NCBI RefSeq assembly: GCF_900166585.1
Contig: NZ_FVZC01000009.1
Coordinates: 2,057,444 to 2,121,443 of the forward strand
Source: Mesobacillus jeotgali
GTDB taxonomy: Bacteria > Bacillota > Bacilli > Bacillales > Cytobacillaceae
DNA length: 64,000 nucleotides
Direction of reading: 5' to 3'
The notes beneath the pieces were generated by a model. It saw only the letters and a list, made by a program, of their open reading frames with translations. It had not been told where the DNA came from and made no database searches. Made by a program: the position numbers and the translations under genes. Positions 1 through 9,214 of the stretch are shown here, in pieces. Positions within the stretch are counted from its first letter, which is position 1, and every line of letters starts with the position of its first letter.

Positions 1-431
1 TTGGTCACTACACTGCTCACAAAGCCAACAACAGAACCAAAACCGATTTTAATTGCATCATTAAGATTCTTTTTATTGACCAGCAATTCAGCCAGGGCCG
101 CTCCTATAAACGGACCGATCAGGATACCGACAATCGGAATTATAAATGGGCCGACTATCAGTCCCGCAGTGCTTCCCCATATACCAGCCTTACTTCCTCC
201 GTACTTTTTGACTCCTATTATGTTTGCTATATAATCAGCGCCGAACAGCAAGGCCACAAACATGCCCTGAATGGACCAAAACAGCCAGTTGAATGGCTCA
301 AAAGAATAAAAAACCCCATATAGAATGAAACCACCCAGCATCAATAGAACACCTGGAAGGATGGGTATAAATAAGCTGGCAAAGGCGCCAGCGAACAATA
401 TTCCTATAATAGTCCAATATATCAAATCCAT
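1..431 (-). CDS. yqgC: DUF456 family membrane protein (YqgC-like), 3' end cut by window edge
   Basis: The reading frame starts at the ATG at 431 behind a GGAAAGGGTGG ribosome binding site and stays open to the window edge, giving about 143 visible residues. The protein begins MDLIYWTIIGILFAGAF and is almost wholly hydrophobic, with glycine-rich membrane segments (for example GSTAGLIVGPFIIPIVGILIG) and a short polar loop containing VKKYGGSKAG. This is the pattern of the DUF456 membrane family, whose function is unknown. B. subtilis has yqgC in this neighbourhood, which supports the symbol. The C-terminal end lies outside the window. Confidence 0.75.
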   Translation of the reverse strand, partial: MDLIYWTIIGILFAGAFASLFIPILPGVLLMLGGFILYGVFYSFEPFNWLFWSIQGMFVALLFGADYIANIIGVKKYGGSKAGIWGSTAGLIVGPFIIPIVGILIGPFIGAALAELLVNKKNLNDAIKIGFGSVVGFVSSVVT

Positions 432-473
432 AAAATCCACCCTTTCCCTGCTTTTTGAGTTCATTTAGATATA

Positions 474-506
474 AAAATAAGCAAAGGTTTCCCCTTGCTT
501 ATTTTA
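474..506 (-). terminator. Intrinsic terminator after the Na/Pi cotransporter gene
   Basis: An inverted repeat (AAAATAAGCAAAGG paired with CCTTGCTTATTTT) lies just past the stop of the leftward gene at 510. It is followed on the minus strand by a T-rich stretch, as expected of a rho-independent terminator. Confidence 0.75.
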
Positions 507-509
507 CCA

Positions 510-2140
510 CTATTTATGTTCTCCCAAAACGTACTCTGCGATATTTACTGCATGGTCGCCGATGCGCTCCAGGTTGCTGATGATATCGACAAACACGATG
601 CCAGCCTGTCCAGAACACTGACCTTCATTCATTCGAAGAATATGCTGCTTTCTAAGTTTGCGTTCCATGCTGTCAATTTCGTCTTCTTTTGTTACAACTG
701 CTCTGGCTGTTTCTAAGTTTTTCTGATCTAACGCCTGAAGTGCTTCATCAACTGTGCTCACTGTCAGGTTAAACATTATTTCAAGGTCATCCATTGCAGT
801 ATCCGTCATTCTCACTTTATTAGATTGCTGGTACTCAATCAGTTCAATAATATTTTCAAAATGGTCCCCGATTCTCTCAATATCGCGAACAGTGTCCATC
901 AGCATGGTGTGTTCTTCTGAATCATGTTCCGACAAAGAGCTGGTTGCCAGGTTTATTAGATAATCTGTAATTTTACGATCGAGATTATTAATTGCATCTT
1001 CCAATTGCATAGCATTGGCGGAATGCTTTGTATTTTTTGTTTTCAAAAATTCATTTGTTTCTTCAAGTCCCTTTAATGCAAACTTACCCATGCGAAGAAC
1101 TTCTTCTTTCGCCTGGCCAAGAGCGATTGTCGGTGACTGCTCAATAAAAACTGGATCAAGGTGCTGGGCCTTGTAATCTATTATCGAATCTTCCCCGGGA
1201 ATCAACTTTGTTACAATTAACGCCAATACGGCTACAAATGGCAGCTGTATCAATGTATTGGTTGAGTTGAAAATCCCGTGGGCAAAGGCGATCGTCATCT
1301 CAGGGTTTAACGAAAGATTATCCCTGATGAGTTCTATAAGCATAGTAAAAGGCTCTAAAACTATTAAAAACAGGATTGTACCAATCAAGTTGAATAATAC
1401 ATGTGTGGCCGCCGCTCTTTTAGCTGCAACAGAAGTACCGATGGCAGCCAGGACAGCTGTAATGGTTGTCCCTATATTATCTCCAAATAATACCGGAAGG
1501 GCTCCATTTAGGTTGATCAGGCTCTCAGCGTGCAGGCCTTGCAGAATTCCAATGGTCGCACTTGAACTCTGGACAATTACGGTGAAAACAGCACCAATGA
1601 CTACACCAAGAAATGGATTTGAACTGAGCTCAACCGTCAATTCATGAAACGATTCAAGAGTACTTAGCGGCTTCATTCCTCCACTCATCAACTCCAGCCC
1701 ATAGAATAAGCCACCGAAACCGAAAACAATTTGTCCTGCATTATGGATCTTTTTATTCTTAAAGAAAAATAAAAGGATAGAACCAACTGCAATAATTGGC
1801 AAGGAATTTCACCAACATTGATACCGATGATAAAGGCAGTAATCGTAGTTCCTATGTTGGCACCCATGATGACCCCAATTGCCTGGCGCAGAGTCATGAA
1901 GCCAGCACTTACCAGTCCGACTGTGATAACAGTCGTTGCTGAACTGCTCTGGATCAAAACTGTTACAATAAGGCCAGCGAGAACACCTATTACCGGGTTT
2001 CTCGTTAAACGGTTCAAAACATCTCTCAGCCTGTCCCCAGCTGATTTCTGCAGACCATCACTCATGAATTTTATGCTGAATAAGAAAATTCCAAGACCCC
2101 CAAAGAATTCAAACAGCATATTTTGCAGATTCAATTCCAT
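510..2140 (-). pseudogene. Na/Pi cotransporter family protein with C-terminal PhoU domain, single-base frameshift
   Basis: Two leftward frames together make one sodium-dependent phosphate cotransporter of about 543 residues. The N-terminal part starts at the ATG at 2140 (MELNLQNMLFEFFGG) behind an AGGGG site and carries the family motif QSSSATT followed by GANIGTTITAFIIG. The frame breaks near 1801-1806 after INVGEI and continues one frame over with LPIIAVGSILLFFF, a second QSSSAT motif (QSSSATIGI) and GDNIGTTITA. The last 200 or so residues are a PhoU-like helical domain with two ERIGDH motifs. One missing base restores a full-length protein. No slippery heptamer is visible, so a genuine mutation or a sequencing error is likelier than programmed frameshifting. 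An intact shorter paralogue lies at 41038-41967. Confidence 0.8.
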
Positions 2141-2244
2141 TTTTTCAACCCCTAGTTTTAATACGACTAATATCAACAAACACGAACTATTATGAGAGGA
2201 TTATTAAGGATAAGTAAATAAGAAAGCGTCCAAATTTACAATAC

Positions 2245-2280
2245 CTTAACATTGGGGCGTTTTATTACAGTAATGTTAAG
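2245..2280. other. Inverted repeat upstream of the DUF1189 gene
   Basis: CTTAACATT and AATGTTAAG form 9-bp perfect arms about 18 bp apart, in the divergent promoter region between the Na/Pi cotransporter (leftward) and the DUF1189 gene (rightward). There is no T-run, so an operator or a leader hairpin are both possible. The function is unknown. Confidence 0.4.
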
Positions 2281-2357
2281 AAGAGGGTGGAATCGCTTGT
2301 TATTGTCCTCACAGAAAAGATAAAATAGACACGGAATCTATTAAAGGACGTGTATTG

Positions 2358-3134
2358 ATGAACCTTTTTACGCAATTGGCCAAAAGCCTGTATTCTCCGA
2401 AGGATATAGCATTAACCCGTTTCCAAGGTATCGGCAAAACCATTTTGTTTGTTTTTTTATTAACACTAATCTCTATTTTGCCATCCATATTCTATATGTT
2501 CACTAGTATTTCTCAGGCGATAGACTCGGCAAAACAAGCCGTAGAGACGGACATTCCCAACTTTTCAATCGAAGAAGGTGTCTTGAAATCGGATATTAAG
2601 GCACCGGTTACCTTGAAAAAAGACAATTTCACTATTATTTTTGACTCTACTGGTGCAGTTGAGGAAAGTGATATGACAAACATGGACACCACTTTTGGAA
2701 TGCTGGAGCATGAAATTGTTCTTACAGCTGGCGGACAAACAAATGCTATCCCCTACTCCCTTTTCACAACGGAGAAAATATCCAGGGATGACGCACTGTC
2801 ACTCATTAAAACGGCTGATTCTGCCCTCCCTGTCCTTCTCGGAATATTGTTTATTGCCATCTTTGTTTTTTCTGCCGGTTTGAAGTTTATAGAAGTCTCG
2901 CTGCTCGCCCTTTTTGGTTTGCTCTTGAAAAACCTGGCCCAGAGGAATATACAGTACAGACATTTATGGAGAATGGCCGCATACAGCACCACTCTCCCTA
3001 CTTTGTTCTTCACTCTGATGGCATTCCTTAAAACTGCAGTGCCCTACAATTTTGCGGTTAACTGGTTTGTCGCATCCATGATGCTGCTAATGGCAATTAA
3101 AGAAATCGCAGTTCAGAAAAGAGAAGAAATTTAA
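2358..3134 (+). CDS. yqgB: DUF1189 family membrane protein (YqgB-like)
   Basis: A 258-residue protein starting at the ATG at 2358, placed 9 bases after AGGA; a TTG one codon upstream is a less likely start. A first transmembrane segment (about residues 25-48, TILFVFLLTLISILPSIFYM) precedes a roughly 110-residue extracytoplasmic portion with FTIIFDSTG. Three or four further hydrophobic segments fill the C-terminal half. This matches DUF1189, an uncharacterised Bacillaceae membrane family to which B. subtilis YqgB belongs. It is monocistronic and followed by the LysM gene. No catalytic motif is visible and no function can be assigned. Confidence 0.75.
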   Translation: MNLFTQLAKSLYSPKDIALTRFQGIGKTILFVFLLTLISILPSIFYMFTSISQAIDSAKQAVETDIPNFSIEEGVLKSDIKAPVTLKKDNFTIIFDSTGAVEESDMTNMDTTFGMLEHEIVLTAGGQTNAIPYSLFTTEKISRDDALSLIKTADSALPVLLGILFIAIFVFSAGLKFIEVSLLALFGLLLKNLAQRNIQYRHLWRMAAYSTTLPTLFFTLMAFLKTAVPYNFAVNWFVASMMLLMAIKEIAVQKREEI

Positions 3135-3281
3135 CAAATGCGCCCCTGGCGTATTTTTTTTGCTCTCTTCCTTTTCTTCTAAATGCAAGGTCAATAAAAG
3201 AGTTATTTTTTCTATCAATTAGTTCTGAACTCTACTTCTGCTGCATAAATAATGATATAGGTGTTTTAGGAGGAAGGTTCT

Positions 3282-3641
3282 ATGAAGAAATTGGCAGGAT
3301 TCATTGTTTTCATAGTTTTAACCTATGCGATATATAATGATTTAAGCATAGGAACGCTTCCCGCAATGAATTCACAAAATCCAGATATAAAAGAATCAGA
3401 ACAGAAAGAAAACATTAAGAAAGCAGACAGACAAAGGCAGCCGGAAATCCCTTATTTCGAGCATGAGGTAAAGCCCGGCGACACCGTCCTTTCCGTTCTT
3501 GACAGCATATCAGACAGCCCGCTGAATGTTCCTGTTTCACAAGCGGTAGACGATTTTAAAAAATTGAATGACGGAACAGACCCTCAAAAAATTAAATTTG
3601 GCAATACCTATAAATTCCCCGATTATAGCAGTCAAAATTAA
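3282..3641 (+). CDS. yqfZ: LysM-domain protein YqfZ
   Basis: A 119-residue protein with an AGGAGG site 7 bases before its ATG. Residues 1-20 (MKKLAGFIVFIVLTYAIYND) form a signal anchor or uncleaved signal peptide. A charged linker (ESEQKENIKKADRQRQ) follows. A LysM-like peptidoglycan-binding region (about residues 60-118) opens with HEVKPGDTVLSVLD and ends FGNTYKFPDY. LysM modules bind N-acetylglucosamine polymers, so the protein probably sits at the cell wall or spore cortex. It lies immediately upstream of ispG, as yqfZ does in B. subtilis. Confidence 0.85.
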   Translation: MKKLAGFIVFIVLTYAIYNDLSIGTLPAMNSQNPDIKESEQKENIKKADRQRQPEIPYFEHEVKPGDTVLSVLDSISDSPLNVPVSQAVDDFKKLNDGTDPQKIKFGNTYKFPDYSSQN

Positions 3642-3758
3642 CAAAGGCTAACAAATAAAGTCTTTCCTTGTCAATTTGAACAAAAGATTGATAAAATGGG
3701 GTTGTGCATCTTTAGGAACTTTTTCATGAATTCCATTTTTCAAAGGAGCGAATCACTG

Positions 3759-4856
3759 TTGAGTGAAATCATACATCGTACCAAAACCCGTCCGATCAAG
3801 GTTGGGAATTTAACTATTGGCGGCAACAATGAAGTTGTCATTCAAAGTATGACAACTACTAAGACGCATGACGTCGAAGCGACTGTTGCTGAAATCAAAC
3901 GCCTGGAAGAAGCAGGCTGCCAGATCGTCCGTGTAGCGTGCCCGGATGAAAGAGCAGCCAATGCTATTTCTGAAATAAAGAAAAGAATCAATATACCATT
4001 GGTAGTTGATATCCACTTTGATTATCGTCTTGCGCTTAAGGCAATCGAAGGGGGAGCCGATAAAATCCGGATCAACCCAGGGAATATCGGCAAACGCGAA
4101 AAGGTAGAGGCGGTTGTAAAAGCCGCTAAAGAGAAAGGTATCCCTATCAGAATCGGTGTAAATGCCGGATCGCTGGAGAGACGTATTCTCGAAAAATACG
4201 GTTATCCTACTGCGGATGGCATGGTAGAAAGTGCATTGCACCATATCAAAATCCTGGAAGATTTAGATTTCCATAATATTATCGTCTCAATGAAGGCATC
4301 TGATGTAAACCTTGCGATTGAAGCATATGAAAAGGCTGCAAAAGCTTTTGATTATCCGCTTCACCTTGGAATCACTGAATCAGGGACTTTATTTGCAGGT
4401 ACGGTAAAAAGTGCTGCTGGACTGGGTGCAATCCTTAGCAAAGGAATAGGCAACACCGTGAGGGTATCATTGAGTGCTGACCCCGTGGAAGAAGTAAAGG
4501 TAGCAAGAGAACTTCTAAAAGCATTCGGCCTGGCTGCAAATGCGGCAACATTGATTTCTTGCCCGACTTGCGGACGTATCGAAATCGACTTGATCAGCAT
4601 TGCCAATGAGGTGGAGGAATACATCTCTAAAATCAAGGCACCGATCAAAGTAGCCGTGCTCGGCTGTGCCGTTAACGGTCCTGGCGAAGCGAGAGAAGCT
4701 GACATCGGCATTGCAGGCGCAAGAGGAGAAGGACTTCTTTTCCGTAAAGGAGAAATCGTCCGAAAAGTACCGGAAGCAACAATGGTAGAGGAATTAAAGA
4801 AGGAAATCGATAAAATAGCTGAGGAAAAGCTGCAGGAAGCAGCTCTCCAAAAATAA
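3759..4856 (+). CDS. ispG: 4-hydroxy-3-methylbut-2-en-1-yl diphosphate synthase (flavodoxin)
   Basis: IspG converts methylerythritol cyclodiphosphate to HMBPP, the penultimate step of the MEP isoprenoid pathway. The start is the TTG at 3759, preceded by AAAGGAG; the protein then begins (M)[15 protein letters not shown] and has 365 residues, the normal length. A longer in-frame ATG at 3696 lacks a ribosome binding site. Visible signatures are the TIM-barrel start [28 protein letters not shown], and the C-terminal 4Fe-4S cysteines in SCPTCGR and [11 protein letters not shown]. The last enzyme of the pathway, ispH, lies 8 kb away. An intrinsic terminator follows directly. Confidence 0.97.
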   Translation: MSEIIHRTKTRPIKVGNLTIGGNNEVVIQSMTTTKTHDVEATVAEIKRLEEAGCQIVRVACPDERAANAISEIKKRINIPLVVDIHFDYRLALKAIEGGADKIRINPGNIGKREKVEAVVKAAKEKGIPIRIGVNAGSLERRILEKYGYPTADGMVESALHHIKILEDLDFHNIIVSMKASDVNLAIEAYEKAAKAFDYPLHLGITESGTLFAGTVKSAAGLGAILSKGIGNTVRVSLSADPVEEVKVARELLKAFGLAANAATLISCPTCGRIEIDLISIANEVEEYISKIKAPIKVAVLGCAVNGPGEAREADIGIAGARGEGLLFRKGEIVRKVPEATMVEELKKEIDKIAEEKLQEAALQK

Positions 4857-4860
4857 GCAC

Positions 4861-4896
4861 AAAAAAATGCCCGGGAATCCCGGGCATTTTTTTTGG
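4861..4896. terminator. Bidirectional intrinsic terminator between ispG and yqfX
   Basis: AAAAAATGCCCGGGA pairs with TCCCGGGCATTTTTTT in a strong GC-rich hairpin flanked by A and T runs. It can serve both the rightward ispG and the leftward gene ending at 4906. Confidence 0.9.
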
Positions 4897-4905
4897 CATT
4901 ATCCG

Positions 4906-5457
4906 TCAAAAGAACGGAAGAATAAAGATGCCAACCAGAATAGAGATGATCCCGATCCCAATCGCCCAGGTCCCTATTGAGGAACCTCGGCGGCGGGCCA
5001 TAAAGCCAAGGACAATTCCGGCAGCTCCGAAAAGAACAGGTAAAATAAACAGCGACAAGATCGATAGGGCAAGAGCTGAATACGCAAGCCCCCGTCCTCC
5101 AGTTGTACTTTCTTCTTCTGACCTTCTTCTTACCGCAGGAGTTGCTGGAGCAGCAATTTCGGCTGCTGTTTCTTCCTGGTAATGTTCATTACGCACAGGT
5201 TCGGCAATTACTGTCATGCCCTGATAGTCATCTTCACGACCAGGACCTGAAATAGCCGTCATTTCCTGGTAGTGCTCATCCCGGTTAGGCTCTGCAATTG
5301 CTGTCTTTTCTTGATAATCATCTCGGCCCGGAGAATACAATTCCGTTGCAGTTTCCTCCTGGTATATTTCATCACGTGCATCCCTGAGTGTAATGACATC
5401 CTGCTTGGGTTCAGTAATATATTCGGTACCAATCTGTTTTCGTTCTTGGTCTGCCAC
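4906..5457 (-). CDS. yqfX: Membrane protein with N-terminal tandem YQExTA peptide repeats (YqfX-like)
   Basis: A 183-residue protein of unknown function. The preferred start is the GTG at 5457 (VADQERKQIGTEY), with GAGGGA 6 bases upstream; an ATG 10 codons earlier has no ribosome binding site. The soluble N-terminal half carries five tandem 14-17 residue repeats around IYQEETATEL, YQEKTAIAEP, YQEMTAISGP, YQGMTVIAEP and YQEETAAEIA, with acidic residues before and Arg after most units. An Arg/Glu/Gly linker follows. The final 60 residues form two membrane segments separated by MARRRGSSIG, as in DUF4190-like proteins. B. subtilis has yqfX next to ispG. The repeats suggest a flexible cytoplasmic scaffold; this is inference. 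Confidence 0.65.
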   Translation of the reverse strand: MADQERKQIGTEYITEPKQDVITLRDARDEIYQEETATELYSPGRDDYQEKTAIAEPNRDEHYQEMTAISGPGREDDYQGMTVIAEPVRNEHYQEETAAEIAAPATPAVRRRSEEESTTGGRGLAYSALALSILSLFILPVLFGAAGIVLGFMARRRGSSIGTWAIGIGIISILVGIFILPFF

Positions 5458-5583
5458 TTTAATCCCTCGCTTTCTTAAGTGGAGCATTTATTATTGTTTA
5501 CGAGTAAAATGGTTTTCATCATGGCAATGTTTTACTAAGAGATATTGTTTTCACAAAAATTATTTCGTAGCTTGACCTCATAC

Positions 5584-6405
5584 AACATAGGGGCGTCTTT
5601 CTACACTAAAGACACCCTTAGCTTCCTTTTTTAGCTATATAAGGGCCCCGTTCCTTTCTAAATGCACCCTTATGCTTCATTTATCAGCTCCATAAGACCT
5701 CCGTTCGGCACTAAATGGACCCTTATACTGTCTTTATCAGCCACATAAGACCCCCGTTCGGCACTAAATGGACCCTTATACTGTCTTTATCGGCTACATA
5801 AGACCTCCGTTAGGCACTAAATGGACCCTTATACTGTCTTTATCAGCTACATAAGACCGCCGTTCGGCACTAAATGGACCCTTATACTGTCTTTATGGGC
5901 CACATAAGACCTCCGTTCGGCACTAAATGGACCCTTATACTGTCTTTATCGGCCATATAAGACCTCCGTACGGCATTTAATGGACCCTTATACTGTCTTT
6001 ATGGGCCACATAAGACCTCCGTTCGGCACTAAATGGACCCTTATGCTGCCTTTATCAGCCACATAAAACCTCCGTTCGGCACTAAATGGTTATACTGTAC
6101 TTATCAGCTACATAAGACCGCCGTTCAGCACTAAACCCTTATACTGTCTTTATCAGCCACATAAGACCTCCGTTCGGCACTAAATGGACCCTTATGCTGC
6201 CTTTATCAGCCACATAAGACCTCCGTTCGGCACTAAATGCACCCTTATGCTGCCTTTACCGGCTCCATAAGACCTCCGTTCGGCACTAAATGGACCCTTA
6301 TACTGTCTTTATCGGCTACATAAGGGCGCCGTTCCTCACTAAATGCAACCTTATGCTTTCATTATCACCCACATAAGGGTGCCGTCCCGCACTAAAGCAC
6401 CCTTG
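5584..6405. repeat. 53-bp tandem repeat array (about 15 units) with potential hairpins
   Basis: The divergent gap between yqfX (leftward) and yqfW (rightward) is filled by about 15 tandem units with a strict 53-bp spacing (for example CCGTT at 5701, 5754, 5807). Units carry CATAAG, CCGTTCGGCACTAAATGG and ACCCTTAT, so ATAAG and CTTAT arms can pair. Two units near 6080-6140 have small deletions. The outermost units (around 5640 and 6320-6400) read AAGGGNGCCGTTC and resemble the array at 53.8 kb, while the inner units have been homogenised to AAGACCTCCGTTCGG. No frame is coding. Confidence 0.9.
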
Positions 6406-6535
6406 AATGTTCCATCCATGTTGAGCACACTACACATAATCAGGTCCACGAATTTCTGACATCTTAAAGTTAACCTTTTTTGCAGTTTAAACATTTGGTA
6501 AGATTAAGGGAGATTAATGTTTAAGGAGCAGAGGG

Positions 6536-7105
6536 ATGAAAAAACGTTTTGGCATAGATATTGATGGAACAGTCACCTGTCCTACTACATTTGTACCGTA
6601 TTTAAACGAAGCATTCGATTTGAATATAACCCTGGATGATATAAAGCAATATGATTTTATGCCGTTAGTATCAGTCAGTGAAAAGGAATTCGCAAGCTGG
6701 TTCAAAAAAATGGAACCGGTCATATATTCAAAATCCCCTTTAGCGGCTGGAGCTAAAGAAATTTTAAAGCGCTGGGAAAACGAGCATGAATTATATTTCA
6801 TCAGTGCAAGGGGCACACATTTGTTGGAAATTACTGAAAAGTGGTTTTCTGCAAATGAACTTAAGTACCATGACATTCATTTGATTGGATCACATGATAA
6901 AATCGAAGCAGCGCGTAAATATGATGTGGATATTTTCTTCGAGGATAAACACGATAATGCTGTCAATTTACACGAAGAGCTAAAGATTCCGGTCATCCTT
7001 TTTAACACTCCTTATAATCAGGAAGCTATTCCTAATGGTGTTATTCGTGTAAACAACTGGCAGGAAGCGAATGATTGGGTAAAAAACTGGGCAGAAAATA
7101 GTTAA
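6536..7105 (+). CDS. yqfW: Putative HAD-family nucleotidase YqfW
   Basis: A 189-residue HAD-superfamily hydrolase whose start is set by AAGGAG upstream of the ATG. The nucleophile motif I is at residues 6-12 (GIDIDGTV). Motif II is probably in YFISARGTHL near residue 85. The acidic motif IV is in DVDIFFEDKHDNA near residue 130. This layout matches the 5'(3')-deoxyribonucleotidase-like branch that includes B. subtilis YqfW, which would dephosphorylate nucleoside monophosphates in the cytosol; the substrate is not established by sequence. It is monocistronic, with a terminator just after the stop. Confidence 0.85.
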   Translation: MKKRFGIDIDGTVTCPTTFVPYLNEAFDLNITLDDIKQYDFMPLVSVSEKEFASWFKKMEPVIYSKSPLAAGAKEILKRWENEHELYFISARGTHLLEITEKWFSANELKYHDIHLIGSHDKIEAARKYDVDIFFEDKHDNAVNLHEELKIPVILFNTPYNQEAIPNGVIRVNNWQEANDWVKNWAENS

Positions 7106-7131
7106 ACGGCCATATTAATGGCCGTTTTTTA
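7104..7131 (+). terminator. Intrinsic terminator after yqfW
   Basis: AACGGCCAT and ATGGCCGTT pair around an ATTA loop and are followed by a T-run, starting at the stop codon of yqfW. Confidence 0.9.
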
Positions 7132-7149
7132 TTGTATATGTGCATGTAT

Positions 7150-7563
7150 CTATTGAATACAGTCCGGGCATCTTCCGTATATTTCAAATTTATGGCCGGA
7201 AATATCATAACCCTTAAAGCTTGATTCGATATTTCTCATCGGACAGGTTTCAATCTCTTTTGTCTTTCCACAGTCCAGGCATATAAAGTGGTGATGATGT
7301 TCCTTATGCGAGCAGGTAAAACGGAAATGTTTTTCCCCTGACAGCTCAGTCATCTCCAGAATGCCCAAGTCCACAAATACACTTAAATTACGATAAATCG
7401 TATCAAAAGAAAGCCCAGGGTAATTTCCCTTCATCTGTTCGAGAACATCACGGGCAGTCAAATATTTATCATGGTCTGAAAACAGCTGGAGCATATCCTC
7501 CCGCTTTCCGGTATGTTTAAACCCCTGCTCCTTAAGCAGGTTCATTGCTTCATTCACATTCAT
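7150..7563 (-). CDS. zur: Zinc uptake repressor Zur (Fur family)
   Basis: A 137-residue Fur-family metalloregulator. The N-terminal winged helix runs to about residue 80 (KHTGKREDMLQLF; LSFDTIYRNLSVFVDLGIL is the recognition region). The dimerisation and metal-binding domain contains the His-rich SHKEHHHHFICLDCGK and the two CxxC structural zinc pairs (CLDC, CPDC). It is the third gene of a znuC-znuB-zur operon, 10 bp after znuB, which identifies it as the zinc regulator rather than Fur or PerR. With zinc bound it should repress the operon through the box at 9215-9235, closing a feedback loop. Confidence 0.93.
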   Translation of the reverse strand: MNVNEAMNLLKEQGFKHTGKREDMLQLFSDHDKYLTARDVLEQMKGNYPGLSFDTIYRNLSVFVDLGILEMTELSGEKHFRFTCSHKEHHHHFICLDCGKTKEIETCPMRNIESSFKGYDISGHKFEIYGRCPDCIQ

Positions 7564-7573
7564 GGTATCACCT

Positions 7574-8416
7574 CTAAACAGATCTTGTTGACGTGCGTTT
7601 TTTTAGCCAAATGGACAATACAAGTATAAGTACAGAGATCATGACAATTGTTCCGCCGGGAGCAAGGTCCAGGTAGTACGACAAGAACAATCCGCCCAAC
7701 ACTGAAATCTCACCGAACAAGATTGAAAAGAGGATCGTCTGCTTAAAACCTTTAGCGAACCTGATGCTTGCTGCCACTGGCAATGTCATCAATGAGGAAA
7801 CCAACAGGATACCAACGATTCTCATTGATGCCGCAATGACTAGTGCCACCATGATAATGAAAATAAAATGCAATGATTTTGCAGCAATTCCTGTTGCCCT
7901 TGCATATTCTTCATCAAATGATAAAAGGAAAAGCTCTTTATACAGTAAAATGACAAGTGCTATAACAAGTATACTGATGATCAATATCGTCCATAGATCA
8001 GCCCTGCTCACCGCGCTTACACTTCCAAATAAATAACTGAACAAATCTGTATTGAAACCATCAGCAAGAGAAATAAAAATCACGCCGAGACCGATTCCCC
8101 CAGATAGGATAATCGGAATTGCCAGCTCTTGATAGTGCTTATATACTGTGCGGAGCTTTTCAATGAACAGGGATCCGCCAACAGAAAAAGCCATTCCCAT
8201 ATAAAGCGGGTTGAGACCGCTGAACACCATGAATTTTTTTTCAAGCAGAAGGCTTGCTGCAATCCCGGCCAAAGTGACATGGCTAAGGGCATCGGCTATA
8301 AGCGACAGCCTTCTGACTACGATGAAAACACCGAGAAGGGGAGCGATGACGCCAATAATCATCCCGGTCAAAAAAGCATTCTGTAAGAACTCGTACTGCA
8401 TCAGTCCGCTAATCAT
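7574..8416 (-). CDS. znuB: Zinc ABC transporter permease
   Basis: A 280-residue integral membrane permease of the ABC-3 (manganese/zinc) family. The start is the ATG at 8416 (MISGLMQYEFLQNAFLTGMI), with GGAGG 7 bases upstream; this overlaps the end of znuC by 8 bp. About eight hydrophobic segments are visible, with the family features GVFIVVRRLSLIADALSHVTLAGIA near residue 30 and RIVGILLVSSLMTLPVAAS near residue 200. Translational coupling to znuC and the following zur gene point to zinc import. The substrate-binding lipoprotein is not in this window. Confidence 0.92.
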   Translation of the reverse strand: MISGLMQYEFLQNAFLTGMIIGVIAPLLGVFIVVRRLSLIADALSHVTLAGIAASLLLEKKFMVFSGLNPLYMGMAFSVGGSLFIEKLRTVYKHYQELAIPIILSGGIGLGVIFISLADGFNTDLFSYLFGSVSAVSRADLWTILIISILVIALVILLYKELFLLSFDEEYARATGIAAKSLHFIFIIMVALVIAASMRIVGILLVSSLMTLPVAASIRFAKGFKQTILFSILFGEISVLGGLFLSYYLDLAPGGTIVMISVLILVLSIWLKKRTSTRSV

Positions 8417-9200
8417 GATGATGACCTCCCGCGTGATGGTGGTGATCATGGGTCAATACATGCACATCATGCCCATATATTTCTGACACATCATTAATTT
8501 TTAATTGCTCGAATTCCTCTGCACTTCCGTGAAAATGCATATTTTTATTCAAACAAGCTACATTTGTCACCTTATCGGAAATTGTCCCAATATCGTGAGT
8601 TACCAGCAGCAGGGTGATCTCTTTCTCCTTATTAAGCTTTTCTAGCATCTCATAAAAAGAGTTCACATTCTGAGTATCCACACCTACTGTAGGTTCATCC
8701 AGGATCAGAAGTTCAGGCTCGCTCACCAGCGCCCTGGCGATGAATACCCTCTGTTGCTGGCCGCCGGAAAGCTCCCCTATATTTCTGTCCAGGAATTTTT
8801 CCATGCCGACAGATTCGATAGCTCGCTTAATTTTTACATGATCGGCTTTTTTAAGAAAATTGAAGAGCCCGAGTTTTTTTGTCAATCCGCTTGCAACCAC
8901 CTCAAAAACGGTAGCAGGAAAGCCTGTGTTGAAGGAATTGGCCTTTTGCGATACAAACCCAATTTTATGCTGCTCCTTAAACTTATTTATATCCTGTCCG
9001 AACAAACGGATGGTGCCTGTTTGCGGTTTAATGAGCCCAAGCATCAGCTTCAGCAATGTAGACTTGCCGGAGCCATTTGGACCGACTATCGCCAAAAAGC
9101 TTCCTTTGCCAATAGACAGGTTTATGTTTTCAAGTACATTCTCTTTATCATATCGGTAATAAAGATCCTGCACCTGGACGATGCAATTATTCATATCCAC
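8409..9200 (-). CDS. znuC: Zinc ABC transporter ATP-binding protein
   Basis: A 263-residue ABC ATPase. Walker A is GPNGSGKSTLLK near residue 40, the Q-loop is in FVSQKAN, the signature is LSGGQQQR near residue 145, Walker B is LLILDEPTVGVD, and the switch His is in LLVTHDIG. The C-terminus ends in a histidine-rich tail (HDHHHHAGGHHHD), typical of zinc transport components and possibly a zinc sensor or buffer. A GTG at 9200 sits 5 bases after AGGTGA; an ATG two codons in is the alternative start. It is the first gene of the operon and lies directly under a Zur box. Confidence 0.92.
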   Translation of the reverse strand: MDMNNCIVQVQDLYYRYDKENVLENINLSIGKGSFLAIVGPNGSGKSTLLKLMLGLIKPQTGTIRLFGQDINKFKEQHKIGFVSQKANSFNTGFPATVFEVVASGLTKKLGLFNFLKKADHVKIKRAIESVGMEKFLDRNIGELSGGQQQRVFIARALVSEPELLILDEPTVGVDTQNVNSFYEMLEKLNKEKEITLLLVTHDIGTISDKVTNVACLNKNMHFHGSAEEFEQLKINDVSEIYGHDVHVLTHDHHHHAGGHHHD

Positions 9201-9214
9201 TTTTATCACCTGCA

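Noticed and set aside
1688..2179. A separate 163-residue transporter gene
   Set aside because: Its last 40 residues are out of frame with the family and the continuation is in the adjacent frame, so it is one frameshifted gene.
5584..6405. CRISPR array
   Set aside because: The periodic units have no constant-repeat/variable-spacer pattern. The whole 53-bp unit repeats, and no cas genes are near.
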